Part shown: piece after piece, positions 28,101-43,800 of the stretch
Numbering within the stretch: the first letter of the stretch is position 1
Layout of the letters: every line of letters begins with the position of its first letter
Origin: Helochares maculicollis
Lineage: Eukaryota; Arthropoda; Insecta; Coleoptera; Hydrophilidae
DNA length: 56,523 nucleotides
Assembly: GCA_033557835.1 (NCBI GenBank)
Contig: JAWQRO010000110.1
Span: forward strand, 1 to 56,523
Reading direction: 5' to 3'
Notes under the pieces: model-generated
Seen by the model: the letters and a program-made list of their open reading frames with translations, nothing else
Database searches by the model: none
What the model was told of the DNA's origin: nothing
Translations under genes and position numbers: made by a program

Positions 28101-31100
28101 ATAAAAAATTTAAAAATGAATTTATTTTTCAACAAAATTATCATGTTTACATGATTTTATGATATTTGAGTTGTTTGAATGCTTGTCACTACGATACCAT
28201 TACACTTTAAATTGCTCCCGCCAAAAATATGATGCTATCAAGCGTTTAAATCCTAAATCCTAGTATTTTAAAAATTGGTATAGTTGTAATCGTGTGGTTA
28301 TGTGATTCGTCTACTATTACTCTAATTTTATTCATGATAATGCAAATATTTCAATCACAAAATTTTTAGATGTAAGAAACATTCGTTTGAGTGAATGGAT
28401 TCTAAAAAGTTCACGAAACATATAAATCATAGTCAGTTTCAGCATATTCAATTAGTTATCGAATATTTGCATAACTGTCAATCCAATATTTGATATTTTT
28501 TAAAGTACGATTTTATATTATGATCGCCCATAATTAAGTAATAAATTTAAGCAATGAAAAATGTGCTTTATATTATTGAAACATGAAATCATTTTAAAGC
28601 CTTTTGTCAAATATCGAATGCTTATGTTATCTCCATAAAAATTAATGAAACAAATTTAAGCTATGAAATTGAAACACATAGTATAGGATGTCATCATCAG
28701 TCAAATACATTGTTTCCCTTATTCGAGGCCATAATGATCCCAATTATAACTCTACAATGCATTTAAGCAAGTAGCCTTCCAATATTTTATAGTTTTCATT
28801 AAATGATGTAAATTTGAGAAAGTGTCTTCAGGAAAGTCAGAAAATTTGTAAGCGTTTAAGAATTTGCAAACATCTTGAATCTTCAATATATTCATCAATC
28901 TATATCACTAAATCTTCTTCCACTCAATTTGGAGCTAAAAACGTACATCTATTGCAATGTCTTTCATTAGTATTAAAATACTGCGCTTGCATAACCATTC
29001 TATAAATTCATACAACAGCAGCAAATTTATGGTAATAGCAGCAATTACAAATTAACCTTTCATATTATTCTAGAGTGATGATTTTTTCGCTAAAATGTTT
29101 TCGACCAATTCCGAAATAAAACATGGTTTTAAAACATAAATAAAATATATCCGTGGTTTCAATATTATGGGTTGGTTGTGGTGGTTAGTTATCTTCAAAT
29201 AATATATTTCTGTTCAGTTAGTAGATATATTAAGCATTCAATTTCTGCTCATACAAAAATTTCATAATAATTAACGACAGTGGTTATGGACTACAAATGT
29301 GTTTGCAAAATATATGTATGTTGCTGTCACAATGCATTTTAAGATTTAAGAATCTTCTCTAGTTTCTATCCCTTCAATTAATGAAATTTGGAAATATGAA
29401 TTATTAGTAATGTCAAATCAAATTATTTTAAAAGAGAATAAATATAATTGATCTTTTATAATATAATGGTTTGAGAAATATGTAATTGTGTAAGAATATA
29501 CATTTTAATCTCCATATCAATTAAATTTTTAAGAAGCAGAAAAATACGGGATTCTTAAAGTTTAAATTTTAAGTATTATAGTGTTAATAGAAAAATAATT
29601 ACATTACTTCTTGCGATTCGTTTTGAAAGTAAAGCAAAACTGAGAAGAAATATAGCAAATAAAATATATGTATTAGAAACTCAAATTTCAACCAATCTGT
29701 TTGAGTTCAGTACGTCTCTTAGTTTTGTGTTCATAATATGTTTGAATAAATTTAATAGTTTATTTCAAAGGCAGGTGATATTTCAAGTAAAATCAACAAG
29801 ATAATAAAAATGGAAAATACAAACATTTTGGTGACCATACAGTGTTTAACATCTATCTACAAATCTGAAATACACAAAATTACGACAATCTCAATTGGAA
29901 CGATCACAAAAAGTATTGAACTACTTTATCACATAACAAACACGTTTGTGCAACCTGCAAATCAAACATTGCGGAAAAAAGGATACCGATAGCGTTCATA
30001 AAAAATGAGAAATTGCGGTAAATTTCCAGCGTGTTCTATGCACGAAAGAGGTAATTTGAGACAACGAAATGCAATTCTCTTAACACATGCAATTTGTTAG
30101 TGTACAGTTTTTGCCCTATTTACACTAAATGGAAGTTCTTGCAATTCTGCTATCAACAAGTGCCCGACATGCAAAGAACTGTACTTATCTAACTTCCCAG
30201 TGGACATTAAGCCAGTTGCCGTAAAATGCAGGCTAATTATTTTTTTACGTAACTATCGTTTTATGCCCATTACTTTTTAGATTTCGTTGCAAAAGTATCA
30301 AAGCTATTAAATTGGTTTCTCTACTATAAAACAGAAGTTTAACCAATAAAGATCGTAATTTCTCTAGCTTAACGACTGTTATTTTGTGTGATTTCTCGCT
30401 TTAGTTAAATTTTTATCAGCTGCCTACTTTTCGACACTAATCTTTCGAAGCGATGTGTAACGTTAATCGTAAGGAGCAATGCATCGTAAATGAGTACATT
30501 AATATTGGCCGTTCAATTGCTCTTCAATTAAAGTAAGAGAGGTGACTCATTGCACAGCACGTATATCCGGTTTTATCCAACACGTTAAAAAAATAGGAGC
30601 CTATTTCACGGTTGATTTAATTAAAAATGTTCCATTACAGCAAAACGCGGCGGTCGCCGTCGTCACAGTTGCGCCAGATCCGTTCTATAGTGTATGTGGC
30701 GCAAAATAACAGATTTTAACTGTAAATTTATGCATTGAAAAACTGTACAGTTCCTCAACATGGGAAGCCTCGATTACGCTTTTTGTTTAATTTGCGTTAA
30801 ACAAGCACCTTCCTAACAAACATGCGCGTTCATCGCGAATTTGCTTCAAACGGAAGGAAATATCAACTGCTTTAATTACCGGTAGCCTAGAGAGGAAGAA
30901 AAGTAGAGAAAAATGGATATGCAAAAATTGGTTATGTAACAAGGAAGGAATGTAGAAACGAGGGAATACTATAATTTACTTTTGGTGCAAGTGCAGCAAA
31001 AGGCAGTTGACCCCTAAAGACGTCCGACCGTTTCCACGTTTTAGTCTCATTTGAAAATGAAGAGATATTCGTCTAATTTTATCCAAGTGTTGTAAATTGC

Positions 31101-34100
31101 AGGGGCTAGGCGTCACTTCAATGGAAAAGGTCAAAAAAGTTAATTACATTAGTGTTCAGAGAAATCTAGAGTTGAATGATATCACAACGTTGCGAAGTGG
31201 GAGGGTTTAAGCACGCTTATAAATGACAGAAAATAAAATTTCAGTGAAAACAGCGTTTAATATGAGTCAACATATTAAAATTATATTAAACATAAAATTT
31301 AATTAGGAACATAATTAAGAGATTTTAATTGGGCCCATTAAGTAAATGGAATTACCTAGTTTTTCCCTTAGTTATTCCACAGAAGCTACGTTAATGAGAT
31401 ACAGTTTTTCCTTTACCAACTTATTTATACTAATGAGATCTCTGCCATAAATACGGATGTGTCATAAGTCGCAGTGAGCACAGGTAAAAATATGACCTAT
31501 AGTATTTTTTTAATTTAATCCTCTAAAGTGACACATCGAGTTTGACTCATAGCTGAGATTCTAATGAAAAACCAACCAATTTTCATTACTATGCGGTTAT
31601 GCTAAATAGTGACTATAATTATTTATAGCAAGACAATTGCCGGAAAGAGACTATATTTATAATGTTGCTTGACGCAATAATAGTGCACACAGTTTTAATA
31701 TACAAAGAGTAAGCGATCCAATGATGCGAAACAGGACAACAATTGTGGTAACTGGAGCAGGTCTTTTGTAATTGTCAAACTGTCAGATATCGAATAGATT
31801 GACTACCATGCGACGTAAATGGTTTCTTAATTGAAACGCGTTAAGAATCCATTACCAGTTTATCGTACATTAGTGCCCATGACAAAGTATTGAGCTATAG
31901 CCGCATAAAAAACAAACAAAAATTGGAAAGTGGTACTAACCGCTAGAAATATATCCCTTTGACTACTATACATATCAGTAAATAACTTACTTCTCGCGCC
32001 GATTTATTTTTATAATTTTCTAACAATATAATATGGTTTTGTCATTTTAATGTTTTAAGCATTAATTGATATTATTTTAGCATGGGGACAAAAATACTGA
32101 ACATCAGCTTTAGAGAAAAAAACATTGATTTCTTTTCTACTCTCGAATGATTATCTAATCAAAATCTGCTATGCTTATGTTCTTCTTAGTTTTGACAGTT
32201 CAGCAGTGTAGTATAGTTACATATAAAAATGATTATGAGTCGCAAATTACGAGTTTTATTTCAAAGAGATACGTTTTCGAGGAGTATATTGTAAAAAGCC
32301 TAATCTTCCTTATACATTTCCAAAGCGATGGAATACCTCTTTCAATGTTTTCCATTAATAATCCAATATTGCATTTTTGTACATTCATCACCTAAAGGCT
32401 TATTGTAATTATTTCAGACGCGAAGCAGGATATATCTCCGTATATGAGCTTAGAAAACAAAAAGAGAATCTGTGGATTACTTCTCATTAATACTCAACTT
32501 CTTGACTGAAGCTAACAGAATTCCTAAAGCCAAATATTTACGTTTATTAAATTAACCCCATCTAATAAGACCACTCGGATTATGGCTATTTTAAAAGTAA
32601 TTGGACGAATGTCTTTGTCTGCGCCACGTGTATGAATAGTTTATACATAAAGAGGCGACCAAATTCTAAAAAATTTAAATTCTACTAGTTGTACAAAAGA
32701 TGTGTAGATCTGAAAAAATGTTCGTATTAGAGTTTAAGGTGCTTAGGGGAGTATGGGAGTAATGTCCTCTTAAGAGAAACAGAGTTTATTAGAAAATGTT
32801 TTAATTATACGCTAGATAATATTATAGCCCTCCAGAAGGTTTGCACTACGATTAGCATTTACTATTAAAACTACATAAAATTACTATTGTTTTATTTTTC
32901 AATCATCAATGCATTACCTAGCAATAAAGATATATTTTTTACTGCTCGTCTATGGACATCTGTAATCATTTGGCAATTTTTCTTAAGCAGTTTTATATAA
33001 TAAATATTATTTCCAGTTACGCAGATGCTGATAGAATCGGAAACTGTTACCAACTAATGTCTTTTTTCGGAGATTTTTAGGCGCAGGGCATATGTCTGGC
33101 CATTTTGCTATTTTCATTTTGAAATCGTTTACAATTCTTTTGAAACGAAACTGCATAATTTTGTTTAATCACAATATATTCTCTTAATCTCAAGAATACA
33201 ACATGTATATACGAAAATTTGTTATTAAATGCTGTTTTTCTTTTGGTTCATGATCACGATCATTTTAGTCGATATTATATTCTAGTTTATCTTTATTTCT
33301 ATAGCTACAGGTAAATCATCCCAATCATTGTTACAACATCGTTTGCGTTTAAATTTAACATGCATTTGAATTTGGTTTTTTCAGTTATTTTCCGAAAAAC
33401 ATTCACGTTTATACTGAATCCACTGTTACCAATCAGATATCTTCTTGACATAGATATAAGAAAAAACAAACACAAGCAATTTTTCACTGTATGCTCTAAG
33501 AATATTTATTTCCCCGCTAACATATGCCATTTCGAAATAAAAAAAATTTAATGGGACTTCTTTTACATGAAATCTCAATTGCAGAAAGAAAAGTTTTCAT
33601 TGCATAAATAGAACTGTTATTACATGCGTACTAAAAATTGTAAAAATAATTAACAAAATTTATGGTTGACTGGCTAACAACTGCCATTTACTTTGTAAAT
33701 GCTTAATATTTTAACAAGCTCAGAAACAAAATTTTTAGATATGAAAACAAAACTTTGAAGAAATCTTTAAAATTCAAAAAAGTGTCGATAAAATATTAGA
33801 AATACTTAGTGAAATTTGGTAGCTAGCGATTTATTTTTGGTATTCTCATTAAAATACAACACTTTATTTCCATTCTGATCAGCAATTTTCGATATATAAG
33901 TCATCGATATAGAATTGCATTAGTAAATAGAAGAAAGCGATAAAAAAGCACTCCAAACACTACTAATATAGGAAAATCTACTACAGGAAACTGTGTTAGT
34001 GAAGACGATTAATAGCTCTAAATGAAGAAAACAATTATTGCAAGATAGAAAATGTTTTGATTTCAAAAAATTTTTGTAGAAGACAGAATTATTAATAAAA

Positions 34101-37100
34101 ATTGTTCTTTCAGAAGTAAGACTCCACTATATCGCTGTTAAACAATAATACTACTTACAAGAAAATAGGTCTTTTTTCCCCTTTAATCACAAAGTAATGC
34201 ATCTTAAGTAATACTATATTTAGAATATTCAGTTCATAAGAAGATAAAGAAACCAAATAATTAAAAAGAGTTCGTGTTAAGGGAATTACTGTTGAGTTTT
34301 TGGAGATACAATGTTTATTATAATTTCTAAAAGAACAAGTTCATCTCTAACGAATATAAAAATTTCATTTTCAGATAATGACTTCGAGATAACAACGGTG
34401 TAAGAAATATTTATAAAGCTCAGACTCACTATTGAATGTAATTAATAGCAACAACTAAGGAATGTCGCAGACATTTCAACGTCTCCACACCATTCTTCAA
34501 AAATGAGGAACAGATTTCAAATTAACGTCAAATTTGTGACCTAATAAAGGGTTCTTTAAACTAAATTTGTAGTAATTCTTAAACAAAAAAATTACTTTTA
34601 ATATGTCAAATAAATCATTTCTTAGCTTTATCAGCGGCATGTAGATTTCACCGAGTGCCGCTGTCTATCATAAACTTAGACTTTATTCATTAACAGTGGT
34701 TTTGTAGGTATGCTGATAATTCCAAACCCATGGATGCTACAGATGAGAAATTTGGTGTTAAAATTATTTTGCAAAACGTATAACATTTTATGAAACTTTA
34801 TTTAAAAACAGTTTGCGCGATTGTAATTCCTTTAATTCCTATTTAATTACTTTCTTTCATTACAGATTAGAATATGCTAACTTTGCATAGCATGTTTGTT
34901 TCGATTATTTTTGGCATTTGCAGTATTTGATAAATATTTAACAAAATACTTTTGAGGACATGTAAAAGTATACGTAATTTACGACTAGAAATTCGTTAGC
35001 TTCGCCTAAATAATCTTGAACCGAAAAGTTGATGTCCAAACTGATCTATATTATGATATCGAATCCACACTGCCGATATAAACCTTTTCCAAGTATATCC
35101 TGTACCACTCACTCCTAATAGCAACATCATTTTATCCCAAAAGGCTCGACGTTCCGGTTTCTTGGCGAATTTCCTTCTAACTTTCCGAAATGCAAGCTGA
35201 CGCCTGGACAGGTTAATAAATGTTTTATAGGAGTGAAGAGGAACGAACGTAGAGAAAACTGGTTTTTAGTCTATAAACTTTGTTCGTCCTTGGTACAGTT
35301 ACTTTGCTCGTGGACGAAAGAAGGGAAGGCAATGAGGTAGTCTATGTAGAAGAGTTTTAGTAATCGTTACCTAGGAAACACAGGCCTGGCTAGACGCTAT
35401 ACGGCCCCACACAACACGTGTGACTCATTGGGCCAGCTCAGCTGATTGATTTTTCACGTAAGAAACCCTCCTTAAAATATGAAAACTTGGGATTTAGCGT
35501 TGAATTCAGAGGGCATACTTCACCGTCTTCTCATAAAAGACATCGCCGCTGATGATAGCGATTCGCAATTTGTTTGAAGGCAATTGAAACTACGATAATT
35601 ACCAAGCCCATAAAATTAGAAATTCTAAACATTTGATCATTCAACGATCTGATGCATAAATAGACGATCTAAACCAAGATCCGTGCAGTCACTATGCACT
35701 TTATTTTAGCAATTCATGAGTAACCGACATTCTGAGAAGATAAGCAGTAGGAAGTCGATGGACTCCATTGTGGGCCATCAAACTTGATATGCGAATTGCC
35801 GGAAATGCCGCCATACGACTGGAATACTTAAATGGTCATCCTCCGCGAAATTTAAGATCTCCAACGAGTGACTTCCAAGAGTCCACTGACCAGTTCCTTA
35901 TTTAAATTTGCCCTTTATGGCAGTTTCAATAATTCTTTCCTGTTGGTTTCCTCATTTTTGTACCTAAGTTTGCATCTTGGCATAGAATTCTTATTAAATA
36001 AACTTACAGACTAATAGACTATTTCGACGATAATGGAAACAACAGTATATGATCTTATCTAAACCAGCTGAGTAATGTGCTTGGTACGTTTATTTATAAT
36101 AACAAGGCAACGAAAAACCTCCTGTAATTCTGACGTCTTTCAAAACCGGATATCGACGTTGCTTTTTCTCCAGACTTCAATGTACAATGTGTTTCCCCTT
36201 GTATTGAACTGTTTTTGTTTTATTTTTCGTGCAGCACTTGCAGTCAGTTTGTGTATAAATAACAGACAGCCTAGTTTTATCACGCGTATGTACTGTTGAG
36301 CCAAATGAAATAACAGAGGGATGATGAGTTGGATGAAACAAGTTGCACGAAGAAAGTCAAGTTGTTTGCATTTGCATGTGATTTATTTAAAAAATATAAT
36401 TACTGTTAGAAAATGTATAAACCTAAGGCCGTAATAAAACAGCAAGTGTCACTTTCTATACAGTTACGAGTGGCTTAATAGAACTATGTTTTGAGGACTT
36501 TTTTTTAGAAAATTAAGTGTTACAATAATATCAGCTGTTATCATTTCATTAAATATTTCAACCTTGTACATTACTGTCTTGATATTTATAAAAATTTTAT
36601 CGCTGTAATATTTGTGACATAAAATTTACTAAAATAATAATTACAAGCATATATGTTTCTCAGTCAGATTTTAGTAATTATTACCAAATACATTTATTTT
36701 AGAATATGAAAAACTGACTTTATTGTTTAGTATATCGCCGATTTTTAATCGAATATTGCCTCATTACTTATGAAAATTTGTTAACTTTAAACATATTAAT
36801 TACATATGTTTATCTCTTTTATTTATTAATCGGAAACATACCTAATGCTGTTCTTAATGATGTTTAGTCACAATGGCAGAGATCTGTGTTTACTTAGCCG
36901 ACTTTCAAGTGTTCCACAATTACTTATTTAAATTAAAATATTTTAAACATATCAGTATGCAACGATAGATTACAAGATTCAGGTATTGAAAGTAATATGA
37001 ACAAAGCCGTGCCAAAATTACTAATAACATTGCATAGATGTAAGTATACTATATTTATACTTTAAAAAATTTAGCTGCTTTACAAATATGGTTCGTGACT

Positions 37101-37842
37101 TGAAAACTGATGCATTTTTAATAGTTGTGTGTACACATTTTTATAATCATCTCTTAGTTCTACCTCCTCACGTCATACTTCCAGAGTTCTTAAAATTGCA
37201 TTAAACTGATGAATTGTTCTTCATCATCTAATCTCATGCTTTGATATCCTGCAATTTCTTTATGGTTTTCTTATTTATTGGATTATGACTTACTTTAAAC
37301 ACTTTGTAATAACCATGTTTGAAACAGACTTCAGTCGATGTAATAAACATGAGCGCTAAATGATGCAGGTTATAAAAGCTATTATCATTATCAAAGATTT
37401 CTTCCGATTACAAATTCTTGTAAAATCATTAAAAGTTCATTTTCGTTCCTGTACACAATATCCGAAGCAGTTTATGAAATATCTCTGGGTTCTCTCTTCA
37501 GACTGCCTGCTTATGACACATTATAAACAAATCATAAAACAATATCTGCACAAGCTAAAAGAATAATATTTACCCAATGCATTAAAAATAAAATTTAGGT
37601 TGTTGCACTGGTGTGATATTAACAAAACAAATAATTTAATGCAAGCATTATAAACAACAAAGAGGTGTTGCAAGATAACCTACTTTATGAGGTTACATTT
37701 TTGTTTGTACATTGCAGTTGCGTCGTAAGATACCATCAATATTTTAAAAACACTCGAAAATTCATTTTCCAGTATAATACATAAATACATGCAAGTTAAA
37801 CATGTTATTTTATTAAAACAATAGTTTTCTATACCTATATAT

Positions 37843-37893
<51 letters not shown>

Positions 37894-40800
37894 ATTATTT
37901 TTTAATTTTCTACGGCAAACACACAAGATATCTCTTTTTGTATGCAACCTATGACACTAATAAGTTCAATATTGTATGAACTGACTAAAACATTATTCTA
38001 CGTTTAAGTTAGAGCTTAGGTTAAAAATGTAAAATAGAAATAGAGAACGTTATTTTCTATAAACAAAAATTGAAAAATAAAGCAATTCACAATTACACCC
38101 CGTAAAGAAATTTGCATTGATTGCACCTAAATATTAACAAATTCCTGACGAATTCATTATGAATGAGAAAGCTTCAAATGCTATTTTCCTATCACCAAAA
38201 CGCGAATATTACTAATATATATACAAAAAAGTAGTCTTAATAGATATCAATACAAGTTCTAAATTTTTAATATTTAGAACGTAACGTTTAAGATTTCGAC
38301 AATCCTTCACATTTTGTATATATTAAGAGTGTCAGCTAAACATTCCAATAAATGTTGTAGATAGAAACATTCAGTTAATAAAAACTCCAACTTGGGCCTC
38401 TTACATTCAGCATGTTGATCTGAACATGTTGAAGTATTATAATGAAACCAGTTCCTGTCAAAATCTTGTTTATACTAATATTCTTATATATTTACATATT
38501 GTTATAAAAAAATCTACATATAGTCTGTATTGTTTCGAAAAACCGAAACATATTTTTTTGCAAAAAAATTGCATATTGATCTATATTTCACTCCTCAACA
38601 GTATTAAAAGTCTAAAATTATAATAACCCATACATCGCAATTAAAACAAAATGTTCAAATATATTTATCAATAGTCCTTAATATATTTGTACGGAAACTT
38701 TAATAATTCTATTCAATTCCGGTCATCACCTGGAAAAATATTTTAAGCAGGCTTACAATTTTGAAAATTAGTTTTGTGCTTGTTGCTTGATGTGAATACG
38801 TAGAGCATAAAACAGGCTTCGAATTTATGAGCATTAAATGATTTTCTTTATCTATCGATTTTGTATTTTAAGAAGATTTTATGGAAATTTTATTTTTCAA
38901 CCCCAGATTTGTGATATTTAGCTAGATGTCGTAAACAAAAATGGTCTATTTATTACGAACGTAAAAATAAGCGGGGATGAGTATGCAGAAAGCTCATCTT
39001 CGATATCCGTTTCAATGAAGTCTGCGTTTTTACATTTACGCAATGTTTGACCTTTCTCACTGCAATTTTATTACACCCAACATGGAAAATTGAAATACAT
39101 ATATTCCTCCTTCGCCTTGAATTCTTGATTCGAGCAGAGAGCCAAGGAATTTCAACTAAACTTTTATTAAATTTCTATGGAGATAGAGAGCAATTTGCTA
39201 TTATGCAGTTGTTTTCTTAAAATGGAGATTATGGAAATTTTACAACTTGTTACGGTTATACTGGGATGCAGTGATGATGCCTCTGTATTTGAAAAAAGCC
39301 TTCCTCATTATAATTCCAGACGACCTAACCGCAACAGACCTAGCTTCTCCTGATGTTGGAGGCGTGTGCGTGCAGTCTATTTATCTTGAGAGTAGGCAGT
39401 AGATTACTATACGAAGACATCGTCGAAGAGAATATACAATAGAACTGCCCGGTTCAAGGGGGGAAAAGGCGTTTGGTTCCTGAGTTTATTGTTAATCTTG
39501 CGTTGTATGTTGATGATGTACTTTGTATACGCCGTGGATACGAGCTGGGCGTTGGTCTTTTTTGTTCCGCTTTGAGGTAGACTGGTCTATATCATGATAT
39601 ACAGCTCCTTAGCTTGTCCTAACAGCTTATTTGTTTCAATCCGATTTGATTACGTTACTCATATAGGGCAATAAATTTTCGCCATCTGCAACGTTTCTCC
39701 AGCATTTTTTCGCGGCTCCTGCATTTTTACGCAACAGTACTACCAATAGATTTTAAATAATGCAAAAGCGCAACTTTCTTTAGTGCCATCAAGGTTCAAT
39801 TTTGATGACTTCCATCGACTCGGCTGCTCAGTCGGCGTCTTAGCAGAAATAATGATTATAAATAATTAAAGAGGCCGGTTGAAAACAAGAGAGTGGAAAC
39901 ATAAATCGCTACCAGTTCCAAGATAGCGCGATGCCATTGCGAAGGACTAATGACAGGACAATAACATAAAGCTGGAAAAGGCGATACGCGTACAAGCAAC
40001 ATTCCCATAAATACAATGAAACGCATGAACACGATCTTTTATAGAGTCTGGGCTTGGTTGAATAGACCTATTCAGCTCCACACGCTACCAACTATAACGA
40101 ATTGATAAAGGGCACACGTGCGGGTTGTTTAAAAACTTCGTGCAATAGGAACGACATACGGATTGATTAAGGCTCAATATACGCTGTTGAAATGTAGTGT
40201 GTTTTTCTGTTCATTTCGTAATCATAATAAGTTTCTCTGCCAAATTTATCTATCTCAATATTGATAATAGATAAGGCTTTTGAATAATTTAAAAAATCTC
40301 GAAATCAAATTTTTCTGAAAATCTTACCATCATTTTCAAAAATATATAGAAAAATATAAACAGCAAGAAACCGATATCTACTTTTGTATTGCCAAGTAAC
40401 AAGACGTCCTTTCATTGCATTTATGAGTGTTTTGAAATGCTTTAAAAACCGTTTTATATCAATTTTGTTTAAATCAACTACAATCCAGTAATTTCAATTC
40501 CGTTAAAAGTAAGAAAGATACGGTTTGATGGCAAAAATTGGAATCGCCCAGTACAATGTTTTCTAACGCTATATAAATTAATAAAACTTCCAAAAGATTC
40601 CCCAATAAAGAGATATTGTAAGTTTAACTCGATAAATTCAAGTTTTTGTAAGTTAACTGCAATGCTAGCAATATAATACCATCAATCAATTAAATTAATA
40701 GCAATATTCTTTTTCAAGCAATTAATTCAATGCTTGGTAGCTCATGATAAATCGCCCCTTTTGCTTAATCCACCACACTGACAGTATAATCCTTGATTAC

Positions 40801-43800
40801 ATAGTTTGTGTATTCATACCTAACTCTTCTCAATATCTTTGAGCAGGAATTCCTTTGCCGTCTTCAATGAAGCACCATATTTATCAAAGCATTGGCTGCA
40901 ACGTTTAATGCAACTATGTAAATATATATCTCTCAACCAATATCAAATGAAAAAATTATTTATATAAATTAATAAATATTACAAGAAAGTATGGCTTAAT
41001 CGATACCTTTATTGTCGATAGATGTACCCGTGTCTTGATAGAAAAAGTATAGGAAGTAATTTGAAAAGGTTAGAAATGCCTTTATTTGATCCTCCTCCCA
41101 AAGGAGCATTTTTTATATGTTATTTAACTTAGACAAGATATCTAGGAGCATGCAAGTCAACGTTCACTTTATATTGCAGAATCCATTAAAAAATCTAAAT
41201 ATTTACTTAAAATATTGCAAATTTCCTACTATGTCGACTTCCTTATATGCGAAAGCTACGAGTAAATAACACATAATGCTGATGGCATCGCTCTTCCGTA
41301 TCGTAAGCAACTAGAACGAAAGGTTAATTATTACACTTGACTCAAATATTAAATTTAATTTTGTAAACCCATGAAATAATAATTATCATAACCCCAGCAC
41401 TCTATTAGCTTGAAGCTCGTTGGTTTTAGTCTAGCTAAACTGCAGCATGATGCTTAATAAATTAATTTTATGCAATTTTAAGTGCAAGCTGAAAAATGTA
41501 AACACAAATATTCACTGCAATAATCACTGTCTAGTAAAAGTATAGTCATTAATAAGTGATTTTTTACCGATATCTCGCTTGGTTGTTCTCTGAAACAATC
41601 TAATTTTAGAAACAAAAATTTATGTCTTAGTGGCAGATTTTAAGATCATATTTCTACTGATTTCATCTAAATTTCATATTTTAGTATCCATGCAGATTAT
41701 TGAGTGTTAGCAATTTTTGCAAAATAAAAATTATTGTTTCTAACCTAAATATCTTTATAATTAAAAATGTTACATAGCAGCTTATTCTCACAATTGACTC
41801 ATATAAAAAAAATATAGATCTTTTACGTTGGTATAGATTTTTCGCAGGACAATATAGCCACTGCTACAATTATTATAATTATGACTTTTAAAGATTTGTA
41901 AAGTGGAAATCGGAAAGACATTAGCGTTTATTTTTACGGCATGTAGGGCTACCGATAATGTTGCTAATCAAATGAAATTACAAATTTTTACAAGTAATCT
42001 ACTAGTTTACATACAGCGATTGCGTTGAAACTGCTTACGCGTATAAAAAAAGCTGTGAAAAATTACTAGAGATGAAACTTCAACTCGATTAGCGAACTAA
42101 AAATGGATTAAAATGTTAAAGATTACAAGTCTGTCATCTCTTAATAGTATACTAACAATACATGTCAAACATAAATGGAACTAGAAGCCATACGATTTAG
42201 TGATAGAACTGAGAGACTGAGAACTATCGACTATGAAGTTAATTGTTTAAATTCTACTTAAAATGTTGATGAAAATAAAATATTAGGCTAGTATACAAGT
42301 TCTCAGGGATTTATGATATCATTTTTTATTTGTTTCTTGCTGAATAAATATTACACAAATTTAACGTTTTAATATTCTATATTGTACAAACACTTTCGCT
42401 CTATTTGATTTTGTATTTTTTTTCTATGATTAATGTTTTTTTTTAATTATATGTGAGCTTAATTCAGCATGTCTAAGAAATAATTTCAAACGATAAAATC
42501 ATATAGTTACAGTAAGGTGGTCGGTCTGCAGCAGGCATGATCCAATACAGCTTTTTGGAATCTGGAAAAACCATCACAATATAGTCCTATTGTGAGAAAA
42601 TTGGCGACTTGTACCGAGAGTACTTCACGACAACGCCCGTTCGCACATTTCACAAATTACAGACTAAACATTTAATGGATTGAGCATTGAAATACTACCT
42701 CACCCACCGTATTCCCCATACCTCTCGCCAACCAACTGCCACCTTTTCGAAAACTTTCTCACCGGTAGAACTTTCGCTAATTAGAACCGGGCATTAAGGG
42801 CTATCGTGGACTTCATCGAATCACGAATACCTGAAGAAATCAATCGATTTACAACACGTTAGCAAAAATGTGCAGATTCGGCTGGCACTTATTTTGATTG
42901 AATCGAGTATCTATTAAAACAATTACAACTTTTATACCAACCTAACACATAATAATGAAATTTTCAGAAGAATTACAAGGAAAATGACACTTTGGCATAT
43001 TGAATTCTTAATATTTGTATATTTTTCTACAATAAAATACAGTCTGTAGGATCGGGTATTAGATATCAGTTCAATGAAATATCTGTAAAGTGAACAGCAA
43101 TGAGCGAATGTAAACTAACTAAACAGAGCATACTATGAAATAATTATAAGACACACGATCAAAAATATTAAATAATTATACTACTCTATCCTGTAGCCTA
43201 AGCACATGTTTCCTAGTCCCATTCCTGAGCTAAAATAATCATAGTATGCAAATAATAATTCAAAAGACGTATATTAACGAATATTCCACTTATGAGATGT
43301 AATTTTTAATAGAAAAAGTCAAGTGAAAAGTAAATACGTGTATATTGAATATAAAGCACTGACATACACGTTTATAGTTCTCATCTGCCTTTTTTATTAA
43401 ATTTACATCACATGACGAATTTTTTTACGGCTATACTATATATACATATATTAAAAAAAATCATAAATTTAATCAAGCACAACTATTGTACTCCTTGATA
43501 CCATAATAGTCATGAAACGAAGACGCTTTCGCTTCGCTTACTCGCAGGAAGAGAGTGTCCGCCTAAAAACTAAAAAAAAATTCATTTGATGTTTTACGAC
43601 TCCATTTCCTTTTGTAATTATATTTGAAGCGTGCTCATTCCTTATTGCATCTTCACTCACTTTGCTCAAGATTCAAGCTATTTAAAAATAATACTTCTAG
43701 TATCTAGAAACGATGCAAGGTGTTGAGCAATTAAAATTATCGACTTAGTTGTTCACATTCAGAAACATGCAGTATTTGACCTCAATTGCAATTTGAGCGT

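Noticed and set aside
37680..37892. 70-codon frame starting with repeated Tyr-Ile
   Set aside because: It is produced by translation of the (AT)n microsatellite.
39420..39480. B-box-like ggttcaag as a tRNA gene
   Set aside because: No matching A-box, no cloverleaf and no paired acceptor stem could be formed around it.
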